Assembly (NCBI GenBank): GCA_038496445.1
Contig: JALMLS010000487.1
Span: 62,001-126,000, forward strand
Length of the DNA: 64,000 nt
Direction of reading: 5' to 3'
From: Trichosphaerium sp. ATCC 40318
Taxonomy: Eukaryota; Discosea; Flabellinia; Trichosidae
Under the pieces are notes generated by a model that was given only the letters and a program-made list of their open reading frames with translations, searched no databases and was not told the origin of the DNA. The position numbers and the translations under genes were made by a program. Of this stretch, positions 1-9,650 are shown in pieces. The stretch's first letter is position 1. Each line of letters begins with the position of its first letter.

Positions 1-2986
1 CGAATGGAAAAATAAAAACTCAAAGTGAATAATGGGCTGCTTTCAATGGTGACTCTGAGATTCATTCTGAATATATTAAAACAGGTGGCTTGTAACAATT
101 GCCTACAAATTGTACAAGAACGCGAATACACTTGTGGGAGTACAGTCTGGGCAACCAATCTATGATAGATTCGCAAAGTTGCTCAAATGTAGAACGTGCT
201 TACCTAAAGTACGTCAAACTCTTGGTTCCAAACACTTGTTTTCTTTATTCTAACATTAACTCCTCGGCATACCTTTAACTCATGAGTACTCTGTTAAAAG
301 AGCTAAAATGAACTGGAGTACTATGCTTAAAGGAGAAGATGCGTACTTCTATGCATCTACAATAACCCGTAGACATTCCTTTTCCGTTCACGAGAAAGGT
401 TAGGTGTAAAATCATACCAAACTGATACAAAGGCATCCAGACGCGGTATTCGAACCCCTAAAAAACGCAATCGTTTTTAGTATGTTACCACCTTCACATG
501 TAAACTTATTTACCTTCGTTTGTTGCTTCACTCAGCGTTTTCAACTCTTCTGTCACTAATATTCTCATCACTGAGATTAATGGTTAATGTATTTCCTGAG
601 CCACTCAGATTAATTTTCTTAACAAACAAGACCGTTCACTCCTTTATCAGTTATAAGCTCACAATGGCAAAGGCTCATGTATTTAACACCAACCAAGTAG
701 GCTAAATTTTCATCTGTCACTGAGAAAAATGGTATGTACTCCTGCAAGTGCCTGTAAAGTACTGTCATCAACGCAATCAAGATAAGAAATATCAATGACT
801 TTTGTACTATTCATTTTTTTTAGAGTTGTTATCTTACACCAGTTTGTTTACAATTAAATAATTTACAATTGAGCAGTATCGTCTTTATTGGTAAAATCAG
901 GGTAGAAGTGTCACTAAGTATTTGCGAATCTGGTCCAGTAGTTAAACTACAGTACCTGGAGGAAACTGAGTACAGATCGCTTTTGCCAACTCCTAAGCGC
1001 TTGGTCGCTTTCATCTCGCCTTGAGAAATAAGACACATAAGCGTTATATCCTTTTTGAGCTTTTTGAAAAAAATTAATAATTCTAAAACTGCATTATCCT
1101 AACAACTTACCAAACTGAGGAAAACAAGCCAATATTATAATTCTGGCATCCTAAAGGAGCCTCTAATTGTGTTTTAATTCTCTTCGCTAATGGTAGAACA
1201 ACCTAAATCATTATTAATCTTCAAGGCTATCTGGAAGAGTGTCAAAAAATTTAATCAAACTAAAGTACCTCAAAAGAATCGAATACTTTACTTATATCAT
1301 CTTTACTAAGGTCTATCTTCTTTGCATTCTCTTTTAGAGGGTTTATGTATGCTAATAACCATATTTAACAAGAGAACCAAAGAGATAACGCCAACAACAA
1401 AAAATATTCTTCAAACAAAAAAAGAACTCGCTATCACAACGTACTGTAAGAACGATTTAGATTACGTGTGTTTTCACACTCGGTAAGTAAAATGTCCATC
1501 AAAACTACGCATCCTAGCATCGCTACCAATAGGTTGGGTGGCTAAAAAACAAATTAAAACATGGCCGTCACAATTAAACGTTTGCAATTCTATCGGGTCA
1601 GAAAAAATATCTTGTAAGGCGACAACGCCAAAGAGCACAAAAAAAAGAAGGTAAATCCGCAGTCTGATTTTTTTTTGTCTGTGTTTGAAGCGAGAGGGCA
1701 AAAAACGCCAACGAATTGAAATGGTGGGTTGAATCTAACCAAAAAAGCATACCTTATGAGGAGTTGAGGTAAAAGCTCGCTTGATCAGTTGCGGTATGAT
1801 CAATCTGTGCCCCCATAGCGTCTAGTACGGTACCTGTTGTGTGTCAGTTAAAACAATTAACACTAAAATAAAATTTCCCGTCTATGCGCGTAGTTTCGCG
1901 TGAGAGCGTCGTATGGCATAAAAACAAATATGCAGGTCGATCTGAGCGTGATAGTTTAAAAGCGCACCTTCTCAACTAACAGAGTGTCGTATTGCCGTGT
2001 TTCTTTACCCATCAAATTAACATCTCCGCTTACTCTTTGAATTGATGGTCACTGTTAATTGTTTGCTTTATTACATCAAGGCCAGCAGAAACCTTGTACG
2101 CTTCCAGAAATCCACTGCCAATTGTTGTTTTCAGCCATTGGTAACGCGATGAACGGCATCTCTCAGTTCCTGCTTACCGCCTTTGAGATGAATGTTAATG
2201 TCTTGTAACCAGTAATATACTAATGTTACTCAAGCCCAGAGTGTCCATTTGGCTTTTTCAACAGTCTGTTGACTTTTTTGCGGCGGTTTGTCAATTTTTT
2301 TTTGGCGAGTATTGCTAATATGCATTTTCTACGCGTACAAAAACGTTTTATGGCACTTTAAACAAAACTGTGCTGTTTTACAGTTTCTAATTGCTACAAT
2401 GCAACTGAGCTAGCATGCAGCGATTGTCAACAATGAGCAATACATTCTGTAAGCGTTTTTACCTGGTTCAAATGCGAGTGACAATTTGACTTGCGCATAG
2501 GCAAAGTGGTAGAACGCAAAATGTAGCTTTCTTGCAAATATTGCAGAGTTCTTTTTGGCGAACGTAGCTTGTGTAAGAGCGAATACGCTTTGAACAACTA
2601 TTTATGGTTGCAATAACGCTCAGTACAACCTCAGCACTGTGTATACGTGCACCTTGAGTGTTGCAGCCTCAAACAAAATAACTCACAAAAACAGTTTGAG
2701 CGAGAGCCTTTTTGAAGGATCACTCCGGGTGCTTTGTCTAGATAAGCACGATGCTACCGAAAAAACATCAGAGATGAGAAGTTGCACAAGAAATTAAACT
2801 AAGGGTACCTTATGTCGTATAGATGCCACGTAAGAGTATTGAGAGAGTACGAGAGATGGAGAAAGACTATAAACCACAACGGAGCTGCACGAGGTAACAG
2901 TAAAACCCTTATCACCTACGAATGGGATACCTCTACAATAAAGGCCAAACAGAGTTCAAGCCAATACTCCTGTGTGTTGCAGCTTT
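1..2986. other. No gene recognised
   Basis: AT-rich sequence with only short open frames (under 80 codons) on either strand. None shows a recognisable domain or a chain of phase-compatible exons. I see no tRNA, rRNA or long repeat here. It may hold UTRs or exons of a gene lying mainly to the left of the window, but nothing supports one. Confidence 0.5.
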
Positions 2987-2996
2987 AAGTCTTCCT

Positions 2997-3031
<35 letters not shown>

Positions 3032-3103
3032 TGTCAACATTTTTCAACACAGCTTACAATGTTTGCGGTGCCCTTTGTCACACTACCACAAGTCTTCCTC
3101 CAT
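2987..3103 (-). mobile_element. Short retro-inserted fragment: poly(T) tract flanked by 14-bp target duplications
   Basis: The 14-mer aagtcttcctccat occurs at 2987-3000 and again at 3090-3103. Between the copies lie an uninterrupted run of about 29 T and then about 60 bp of unique sequence. Read on the minus strand this is a 60-bp tag followed by a poly(A) tail, bounded by direct repeats. That is the signature of LINE-type target-primed reverse transcription of a polyadenylated RNA that was truncated at its 5' end. The 60-bp tag matches nothing else I can see in the window, so the source transcript is unknown. Confidence 0.7.
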
Positions 3104-4675
3104 AAGAATCAAAGTCCTGCCTTTTCTTTAACGGTAGTTTTTTGCAAGTTTTCATTTTGTGAGTTTGACTTGAAATACCGCTAGTTTTCGAGATGGTCTG
3201 TGCATACAGGAACCCACTAGCGCACACAAACTAGCGGATTGATGTACCCTTTATGGAGTACTTTATGTGAGGGTAGGGCCAGAAATTCACGTGCTTGCTA
3301 CTGATCAGGAGATACTTTTTTAACACGTGTTAAATTGAAAAAGCGCAATTTCAAGTCAACTCCTGCTTCCGTCCAAGGTTTGTTTCTGTACTTTTTGATG
3401 CCCACTCCTAGACCAAAGTGTATGCTAGCAACATGGACATAACGTGTTCACTTTCACCTGTAGTAGTTGCAAACATGTCGGTTTAATGAGAATGATGGTC
3501 AGTAATATGTTGACATCTCAAGAGCTGCCACAAGATACTCTCCGACAAAAATTATTCACGAATATGGCAACGTCTAATACTACATTGGGTTATGGTTAAC
3601 CTTGTGGTACTCTTGGAGCTGGTGCAAGGAAGAGCTACGTGTACAGCCAAGTAAATTAACACCATCTACGTCAATAATTCAATCTCGCACGGTAATTATG
3701 GTATTACACTAAATTGTGACCGGCAATAATCAGTCAAGATATCGGATAGAATAGTTTCGTTGTTCAGTAACAAACCACAACAACGTCAGGCGTGATGGGC
3801 AAATGCGATTGGATACCCAACACAAACCAATCAGAATTAGTAGTTCAATGCCAATATTAATGTTGTACCTAATGACAAACTGCACTTAACTATAAACCCC
3901 AAACTAAATGAGAAGGCACCAACGAAGACAAAGCCTTCAAATTGTTTGATGAGGTTAACAAACGTAAATGCTTAAAACGATATACAAAGTTCTTCATACA
4001 AACCACATATCTTTGCGATACTGAAACTGGATTTGTGAACAAACGAGAAAGACCATTGTCAAACATTATAATAGAATGATACCAGACAATGAATTCATTT
4101 ATTAGGCTATTCAGATGCTGAACTAACAAGCACATACAAACGTTACATAACATTTAATTGCTTGGTTTCATAGTTCTGAAATAAGGCACACTGTAACGTT
4201 TGCAGAAACCTAAAATCACACTGATAGGTTTATCATCGAGAGGTTGAACATGAGATGTATGCGCTGGCCACAACATGTTCATCACATTCTTTTCCTCACA
4301 TTATAAAAGGTATTCTTTTCTAATGTGAGGTGACAAGCGATCAAAAGTTCATTAGGGAACACTGTCAAAATCTTTGGCCAATTTATATTTGTTACATAAC
4401 CTTTACTTTACTTTTATTTGTCTGTGCTGCTACAAACGACTCATTCTGAGACAAGCATAAATTGGTGCCTGCCAAGGGCTTACATCGGAGTTGCACCGAC
4501 CGTTTTCAACACGTGGGTAGACGTAGGGACGCCATCTACTAGATGGACCCAAAGACTAAAAATACAACCTTGTCAAATAAATTCAGATCCTCAAAAAAAA
4601 ATATCAATCAAGAAGGACACACAATAAAATTATGTTGTTTGCTGAGCGCTAGTGCCCAGAGTAAAATTTAAACAC
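3104..4675. other. No gene recognised
   Basis: Only short isolated open frames are present (for example 87 codons on the minus strand at 3890-4153), without domains or plausible splice partners. I see no structured RNA or repeat before the tandem repeat that begins near 4676. Confidence 0.5.
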
Positions 4676-4875
4676 TTTAGGTGTAATATGGCACATTACG
4701 CTCTTATACATAATAGCGCTAGTTCAAGGTACTAAAGCGCTTATTTTTACATAATCAATCACGTGTTTTAGAGTGATTACGCTTTAGGTGAGGTTATTGA
4801 CGAAATTACGCTATTACACAGAACAGCGCTGGTGCGAGGTATTAAAAACGCTATTTTCGCTTATTTTATCTCACG
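4676..4875. repeat. Two-unit direct tandem repeat of about 107-112 bp, second unit split by the retrotransposon
   Basis: Unit 1 starts at the tttag at 4676 and unit 2 at the tttag at 4783. Both units contain in the same order attacgct, an acagcgctgg / atagcgctag block, aggta(c/t)taaa, cgct-tatttt, and atc(a)cacg. Unit 1 continues cacgtgttttagagtgattac. Unit 2 is interrupted after cacg by the LTR element and resumes at 12207 with cacgttttagagtaattac. The repeat is therefore older than the insertion and gives a built-in empty-site reference. Confidence 0.7.
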
Positions 4876-5022
4876 TGTCGTATAACTTAGCTAGGGTTAT
4901 AGGACGAGTTGTTGCAGGTACGAGGTAAGGAGAATTCTAAGTTTATTAATCTTATTACAAAATAAGGAACTTCGTTATATTCAGATAACGAATGACGGAT
5001 ATGAATGTGTTCATATACGACA
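4876..5022 (-). repeat. 3' LTR of the gypsy element (147 bp)
   Basis: Begins TGTCGTATA and ends TATACGACA, so it has 9-bp perfect terminal inverted repeats with the standard TG...CA ends. It matches 12060-12206 base for base as far as I can read. On the element strand it contains ATTAATAAAC, a candidate polyadenylation signal, and a TATA-like GAATATAAC upstream of that. At 147 bp it is very short for a gypsy LTR. Confidence 0.95.
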
Positions 5023-5024
5023 TA

Positions 5025-5038
5025 CTCCCTCCTTCTTT
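5025..5038 (-). other. Polypurine tract of the gypsy element
   Basis: On the element strand the bases AAAGAAGGAGGGAG lie immediately upstream of the 3' LTR, separated by two bases. This is the expected position and composition for the primer of plus-strand DNA synthesis. It overlaps the pol stop codon (5037-5039). Confidence 0.75.
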
Positions 5039-8000
5039 AAGAGAAGCGTCTCTGCTTCTGTATTTCATGGGCGAACACTGTGTCGAAATTGTTTATCCAA
5101 GTGTCCAAGAGTGTGAGCGCATCATCTTTGGTCTTGGTTTTCTTGATATCGCGTTTGAATTCGGATGCGCGATCTCTGTTCTTAATAAATCCAGCGCTAG
5201 GTTCCACAACATTCCTGAGATTTGTTCTGAATGAGCTATGTAGCGTAGGAGTTTTAGTTTTTGAGATCTTCTTCCTGGCGTTCGTGATGATGTCCTTGAA
5301 TGTTTGCATCAGAGGTGGATATTCGGTAGTAGTTTCAACATCAGTGACAGTGTTTTCAGGAGGAGGAGGTAGTGAGGATGGAGGAGACCCTGTCAATGAG
5401 GGCGTATCAATGTTGGTAGGAGCATTGTCAGCGTCCTGGTTGTTCTGTACGGGTGCAGTTGTGTCAACCGTTTGTACTTCATTGTCAGCGTAGTATATAC
5501 GATCATACGCTTCATTTTCACGCAAGTGGTACTTGGCGTGAGGCAGATTCTTTAGAAGTTTTGTGACCGCCTTATACGTGTCTTTATTGATTTGATCGAT
5601 TGAGTCATGTGATTTGTACTCAATGATCCTTTTCATGTCAACACTTTCAGTGTGACCTTTGACGTTGTGTCTGAGTTTGTAAGTTTTAGGTCCGATAACA
5701 CCTGTAACGGTGTACGGGCCGTGTCTTTTGTTTTTAAGCTTTTTAGGTCCTTCACCTTGAAGCTCTTTCCATACCAGTACTTGCTGGCCGATGGAGAATG
5801 TTTTAATAACTTCAGGTACATTTCTATCTTTGTACCTTTGGTATTCAGCTTGTCGTTTGCGCGTGTGTTCGCGAACTAGCTCTTGAGTTTCTGCAATAGT
5901 CTTAACCATATTGGCTGTGTATGTTGCTGCATCAACATGATCTGTAGGCATGTTGGTAGCATATACTTGATCGATTGGTAGGCAAGGTTCTCTACCAAAA
6001 AGAGCGAAGTGAGGGCTAACTCCAGTGGTACGATTGATAGTACTATTAAAGGCGAATTGTAGGAATGGCAATTTATTATCCCAATCATGTGGGTCATTAG
6101 CAGTAAGCGCACGCAGTAATGGTACAGCTGTGCCGAAGGATCGTTCAGCTTGACCATTACACTGAGGGTTATAAGGTGAGATGAAACGATTTTCTATTTT
6201 AAGCGTTTCACATATTCTACTGATTATGGCGCTTCTAAAATTGGAGCCATTATCGCTGATGATTGCTCGGAACGCGCCAAATTTGGTAATGATCCTATCA
6301 CATATTGCATCAGCTACTAGATCAGACGTGGTAGAGCTCATTGGAACGAACTCGTGCCATTTAGAAAGTAAGTCTGAAATAGATAATATGTATGAGTTAC
6401 CTTTATAGGAAGTAGGAAATGGACCAGATATGTCGACAGCAATAACATCCCAGGGATGTTCAGCTGTGATAGGAATCATGTGTCCATCTTTAGTTGTTTT
6501 AGAACGGAACTTTCGCTTTTGGCAGATGTCACATTTAGATGTGTAATTTTGTATGTCTGCTAACATGTTTTTCCAATAAAAACGACTTCTGATATTATTG
6601 TACATTTTATTAACGCCAACATGAGCGCTTAGTGGAGAGTCATGAAAATGACGCAACACGTCTATTTTAAGACAGTCAGGTACAACGATCCTAAAGGTGC
6701 CATTGGCTTTAACATGACCGGGTGGAACTGAGAAATTATTGAGAACACCATCAGAGTCTAATGCGAAAGTGCCATTACGAGTGAGTTTAGGTTGTGAGAG
6801 TGTACTAGTCTCCAACTCAGCAATAATAGGAAATAAGTCAGGGTCAGCTCTTTGTAAATTGCTAATATTTATTTTTCTTTGATTTAGTTCAGGTACAAAG
6901 GGCGAACCATTAACAACAGAAGTGTTATTCACTTTGTATACAATATTACCTTTAGCATCTTTGATATTGAAACTAAGGTTGGCCTTCTCTAAATCTTGAG
7001 GGTCCAATAGCGCTTCTAGTTCTTCTTCAAGTTCTTGATCACCTTCGAATTCAAGTCTTGACAGCGCATCAGCGTTAGCGTGTGATCTACCTTTTCGATA
7101 TTGTATGTCAAAGTCATAGTCTGACAATTTCATGACCCAACGCATGAGAATTGGAGTGGGATCATGGAAGTTTTTAAGATATAGTAAGGCCTTGTGATCG
7201 GTAACTATAGTAAACTTATTAGGGAGTAAGTAATGACGGAATTTAGTGACTGCAGCTACCATGGCCCAGCACTCTTTTTTCCATATCTCCCATTTCTTAA
7301 CTCTTTCTGGTTTGAGCTTTTTTGAGAAATACTCCACAACATGGAGTTCACCATTATGCTCTTGTTCAAGTACCGCACCAATAGAATGTTTAGATGCGTC
7401 TGTATGCAGTACGAAGGGCTTTGAATAATCAGGCGGAACTAAGACAGGATATGATGTAAGCTTATTTATTAGGGTGTTCCATGCTTTTCCTTGTACAGCG
7501 TCATCCCATACAAATGGTACATCTTCTTTGAGTAGTTTGGTGAGTGGTTGAGTTATGCCAGCAAAATCTTTGACAAACTTTCTATAATAACCAGCTAAGT
7601 GTATAATCGAACTGAGTTGTTTCTTACCAGTCGGTTTGACTACTGATTGTAGTTTACTAATTTTACTTTCGCTAGGAACCATAGCTTTACCAACTAATGT
7701 ATGTCCTAGATGATCCATTTCAGTTGCGAAGAGCACTGTTTTCTTAGGAGACATACGCACATTGTATTTAATACATACGTCATAAAATTCTTCAAGGTGT
7801 TTGAGCATCTGGTCAACTGTGTCAGCGCCAGTACCAACATCATCGAAGTAAGGTTCTGTATGATTTAGTGAGCTGAATATATTATTCATGGCTTCTTGAA
7901 ATTCAGCAGGTGAGTTTTTGTAACCCATGGATAGGACGTTGAAAACGTATACTCCCTTTTTAGTGACGAATGCAGTATACTTACGACTGCTGTCATGTAA

Positions 8001-9650
8001 ACGGAATTGGAAGAAGCCTTGAGGTAAGTCATGTGCACATTTGTATTTCCATTTAGAAAATTTATTAAGCATTTCATTACAATCTGGAATTTGGTATGGA
8101 TAAAATTCTGTATTATCATTAACTTTAGCAGGATCTATGATAAAGCGATCGTCACTAGTTTTCTTCCGAAGTACCATAGCATGAGATACCCAGTCGGAAC
8201 CGGTTACTTTAGAGACTATTCCTTGATCTACTAAACGATCAACGCACTTCTGTAGACGCTTTTCATACTTGGCTGCATAGCGTCTTCTTTTAACTCTGTG
8301 AGGTACAGCGTTTTCTCTAATTTTAAGTTTGATGGGTTCATATTTGACTTGTCCATACTTTTTAGGTGGTTTGTAAACACGTGTACCTTTGATCTTTAAT
8401 AAATTGACCAAGTTATTACGCTGGTTCGTATCAAGCACTTTAGTGTTGACTTGAATGTCTTTTAACACTTGATTGTTCTTTAATTCAGTTAACGTTTCAG
8501 TACCTGTATCTGGTGTACGATGGAGAAAGCGTTCTACTGGAGGAGGAGTGCCTTTAGATGGTTCTAGTTCTGGTAGTTCTATAGATTTACTGAATTCTTT
8601 AGATTTGTTAGTAGGTTCAGTATTAGGTATTAACACAGAGTAATCTAATCTAGTTTTATTGCTGTTGATTTTACCTAGGCGGTTTACAAACGCGTAGGCG
8701 AGAACATCTCCCTTTTTAACGGTGATAGGGATGTCGCGGCTATCTTTGTCGCGGTGTAGGATAGTAAGATACACTTTGTTATCTTTACTAACACAGGCGC
8801 CAGTACCAACCATCAAAACCAATACTTTGTGATTCTTCTTTCTAAATTCGAGGGCTTCGTTGATAGTAATCTCGGAGAAGGGTGGTAGAGGTGGCAGCTT
8901 GAAACAAAAGACGACGCCATCGCGGTTATTGAACTCGATTGAAGCATCTTTGTCGGAGATAAGAGCTGTTTTCCGGTAATCAGACGTCTCGAATGATATT
9001 GGTGTGCAATATGTTGCAACTTTCTTAATGTTCATCTTTTGTATAGCCTTCTTGATGACTTGAGGAGGTTGGTTCTTGAGGTCCTCTCTGATTTGTTTAT
9101 CGCCTTTCTTATCAATAAAGTGATCATCACCGCCTTCATTGAGTTCTTTTTCGAGGTCGTCCTGAAATTGTTCAGTAGTGGTGGGAGTGATAGTGGTTTC
9201 TGAGTCTTTGTCAGATAACTCGTTCGGTTTGTTGTACTCTTGCTGGTATAATTTTTCAGCGAAGGGGGAATTATCACCAGTGATAGGTGGTTCAGGCTTG
9301 ACTGTAATGCCAGTGGCATTGCTGAATGGTATAACAGCGAAGTGTGATGAGGCGTGTATCATTTTGTTATGGAGGTCAATGACCGCTCCCGCTTTAATGA
9401 GAGTGTTAATGCCGAGTACAATGTCAAATCTCGGTTTCTCCATGATGTGGAGGTTTTCATTGATTTTGAGGTCCATGAAATCAATGTCGGTGCTAATGAT
9501 TCCTAAAGATTTCTCAGAAACGTCATTTAAGATGTCGCTGGTGACTCTAATGGTCTTACTGTTGTTAATAGGTATGATATCTTTATCTGCTTCTGTTGAC
9601 GTAGTTAATGCAGTCCTTGCTGATGACTGATATGGTTGAACCAGTATCAA
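5037..9650 (-). CDS. pol: gypsy Pol polyprotein (protease C-terminal half, RT, RNase H, integrase)
   Basis: About 1537 codons, with no ATG needed because the frame is entered by a frame change from gag. The first ~100 residues carry the C-terminal half of a retropepsin (FDIVLG motif). Reverse transcriptase follows, with the catalytic YFDD at 7838-7849 and the upstream HDLPQGFFQF block. RNase H has the TDAS, KECW, TDHK and DALSR blocks. Integrase has an HHCC zinc-binding region (HFHDS...H...CDIC) and a DD35E core: Asp near 6430 (VDISG), Asp near 6254 (SDNGS) and Glu near 6150 (GQAERSF), with about 35 residues between the last two. A GPY-like segment (HGPYTV) and a proline-rich tail end the protein. 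The first codon of the open stretch is TTG, directly after a TGA at 9651-9653, so independent initiation is unlikely. The frame is +1 relative to gag. Confidence 0.93.
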   Translation of the reverse strand: MILVQPYQSSARTALTTSTEADKDIIPINNSKTIRVTSDILNDVSEKSLGIISTDIDFMDLKINENLHIMEKPRFDIVLGINTLIKAGAVIDLHNKMIHASSHFAVIPFSNATGITVKPEPPITGDNSPFAEKLYQQEYNKPNELSDKDSETTITPTTTEQFQDDLEKELNEGGDDHFIDKKGDKQIREDLKNQPPQVIKKAIQKMNIKKVATYCTPISFETSDYRKTALISDKDASIEFNNRDGVVFCFKLPPLPPFSEITINEALEFRKKNHKVLVLMVGTGACVSKDNKVYLTILHRDKDSRDIPITVKKGDVLAYAFVNRLGKINSNKTRLDYSVLIPNTEPTNKSKEFSKSIELPELEPSKGTPPPVERFLHRTPDTGTETLTELKNNQVLKDIQVNTKVLDTNQRNNLVNLLKIKGTRVYKPPKKYGQVKYEPIKLKIRENAVPHRVKRRRYAAKYEKRLQKCVDRLVDQGIVSKVTGSDWVSHAMVLRKKTSDDRFIIDPAKVNDNTEFYPYQIPDCNEMLNKFSKWKYKCAHDLPQGFFQFRLHDSSRKYTAFVTKKGVYVFNVLSMGYKNSPAEFQEAMNNIFSSLNHTEPYFDDVGTGADTVDQMLKHLEEFYDVCIKYNVRMSPKKTVLFATEMDHLGHTLVGKAMVPSESKISKLQSVVKPTGKKQLSSIIHLAGYYRKFVKDFAGITQPLTKLLKEDVPFVWDDAVQGKAWNTLINKLTSYPVLVPPDYSKPFVLHTDASKHSIGAVLEQEHNGELHVVEYFSKKLKPERVKKWEIWKKECWAMVAAVTKFRHYLLPNKFTIVTDHKALLYLKNFHDPTPILMRWVMKLSDYDFDIQYRKGRSHANADALSRLEFEGDQELEEELEALLDPQDLEKANLSFNIKDAKGNIVYKVNNTSVVNGSPFVPELNQRKINISNLQRADPDLFPIIAELETSTLSQPKLTRNGTFALDSDGVLNNFSVPPGHVKANGTFRIVVPDCLKIDVLRHFHDSPLSAHVGVNKMYNNIRSRFYWKNMLADIQNYTSKCDICQKRKFRSKTTKDGHMIPITAEHPWDVIAVDISGPFPTSYKGNSYILSISDLLSKWHEFVPMSSTTSDLVADAICDRIITKFGAFRAIISDNGSNFRSAIISRICETLKIENRFISPYNPQCNGQAERSFGTAVPLLRALTANDPHDWDNKLPFLQFAFNSTINRTTGVSPHFALFGREPCLPIDQVYATNMPTDHVDAATYTANMVKTIAETQELVREHTRKRQAEYQRYKDRNVPEVIKTFSIGQQVLVWKELQGEGPKKLKNKRHGPYTVTGVIGPKTYKLRHNVKGHTESVDMKRIIEYKSHDSIDQINKDTYKAVTKLLKNLPHAKYHLRENEAYDRIYYADNEVQTVDTTAPVQNNQDADNAPTNIDTPSLTGSPPSSLPPPPENTVTDVETTTEYPPLMQTFKDIITNARKKISKTKTPTLHSSFRTNLRNVVEPSAGFIKNRDRASEFKRDIKKTKTKDDALTLLDTWINNFDTVFAHEIQKQRRFS

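Noticed and set aside
430-500. tRNA-like T-arm sequence (ggttcgaata on the minus strand)
   Set aside because: Neighbouring bases do not form an acceptor stem, D-arm or anticodon arm with the right spacing, and the T-stem itself does not pair.
5080-5493. Long plus-strand frames opposite gag and pol (also near 9178-9630 and 10114-10464)
   Set aside because: They are antisense shadows of the retroelement genes with low-complexity composition and no domains.
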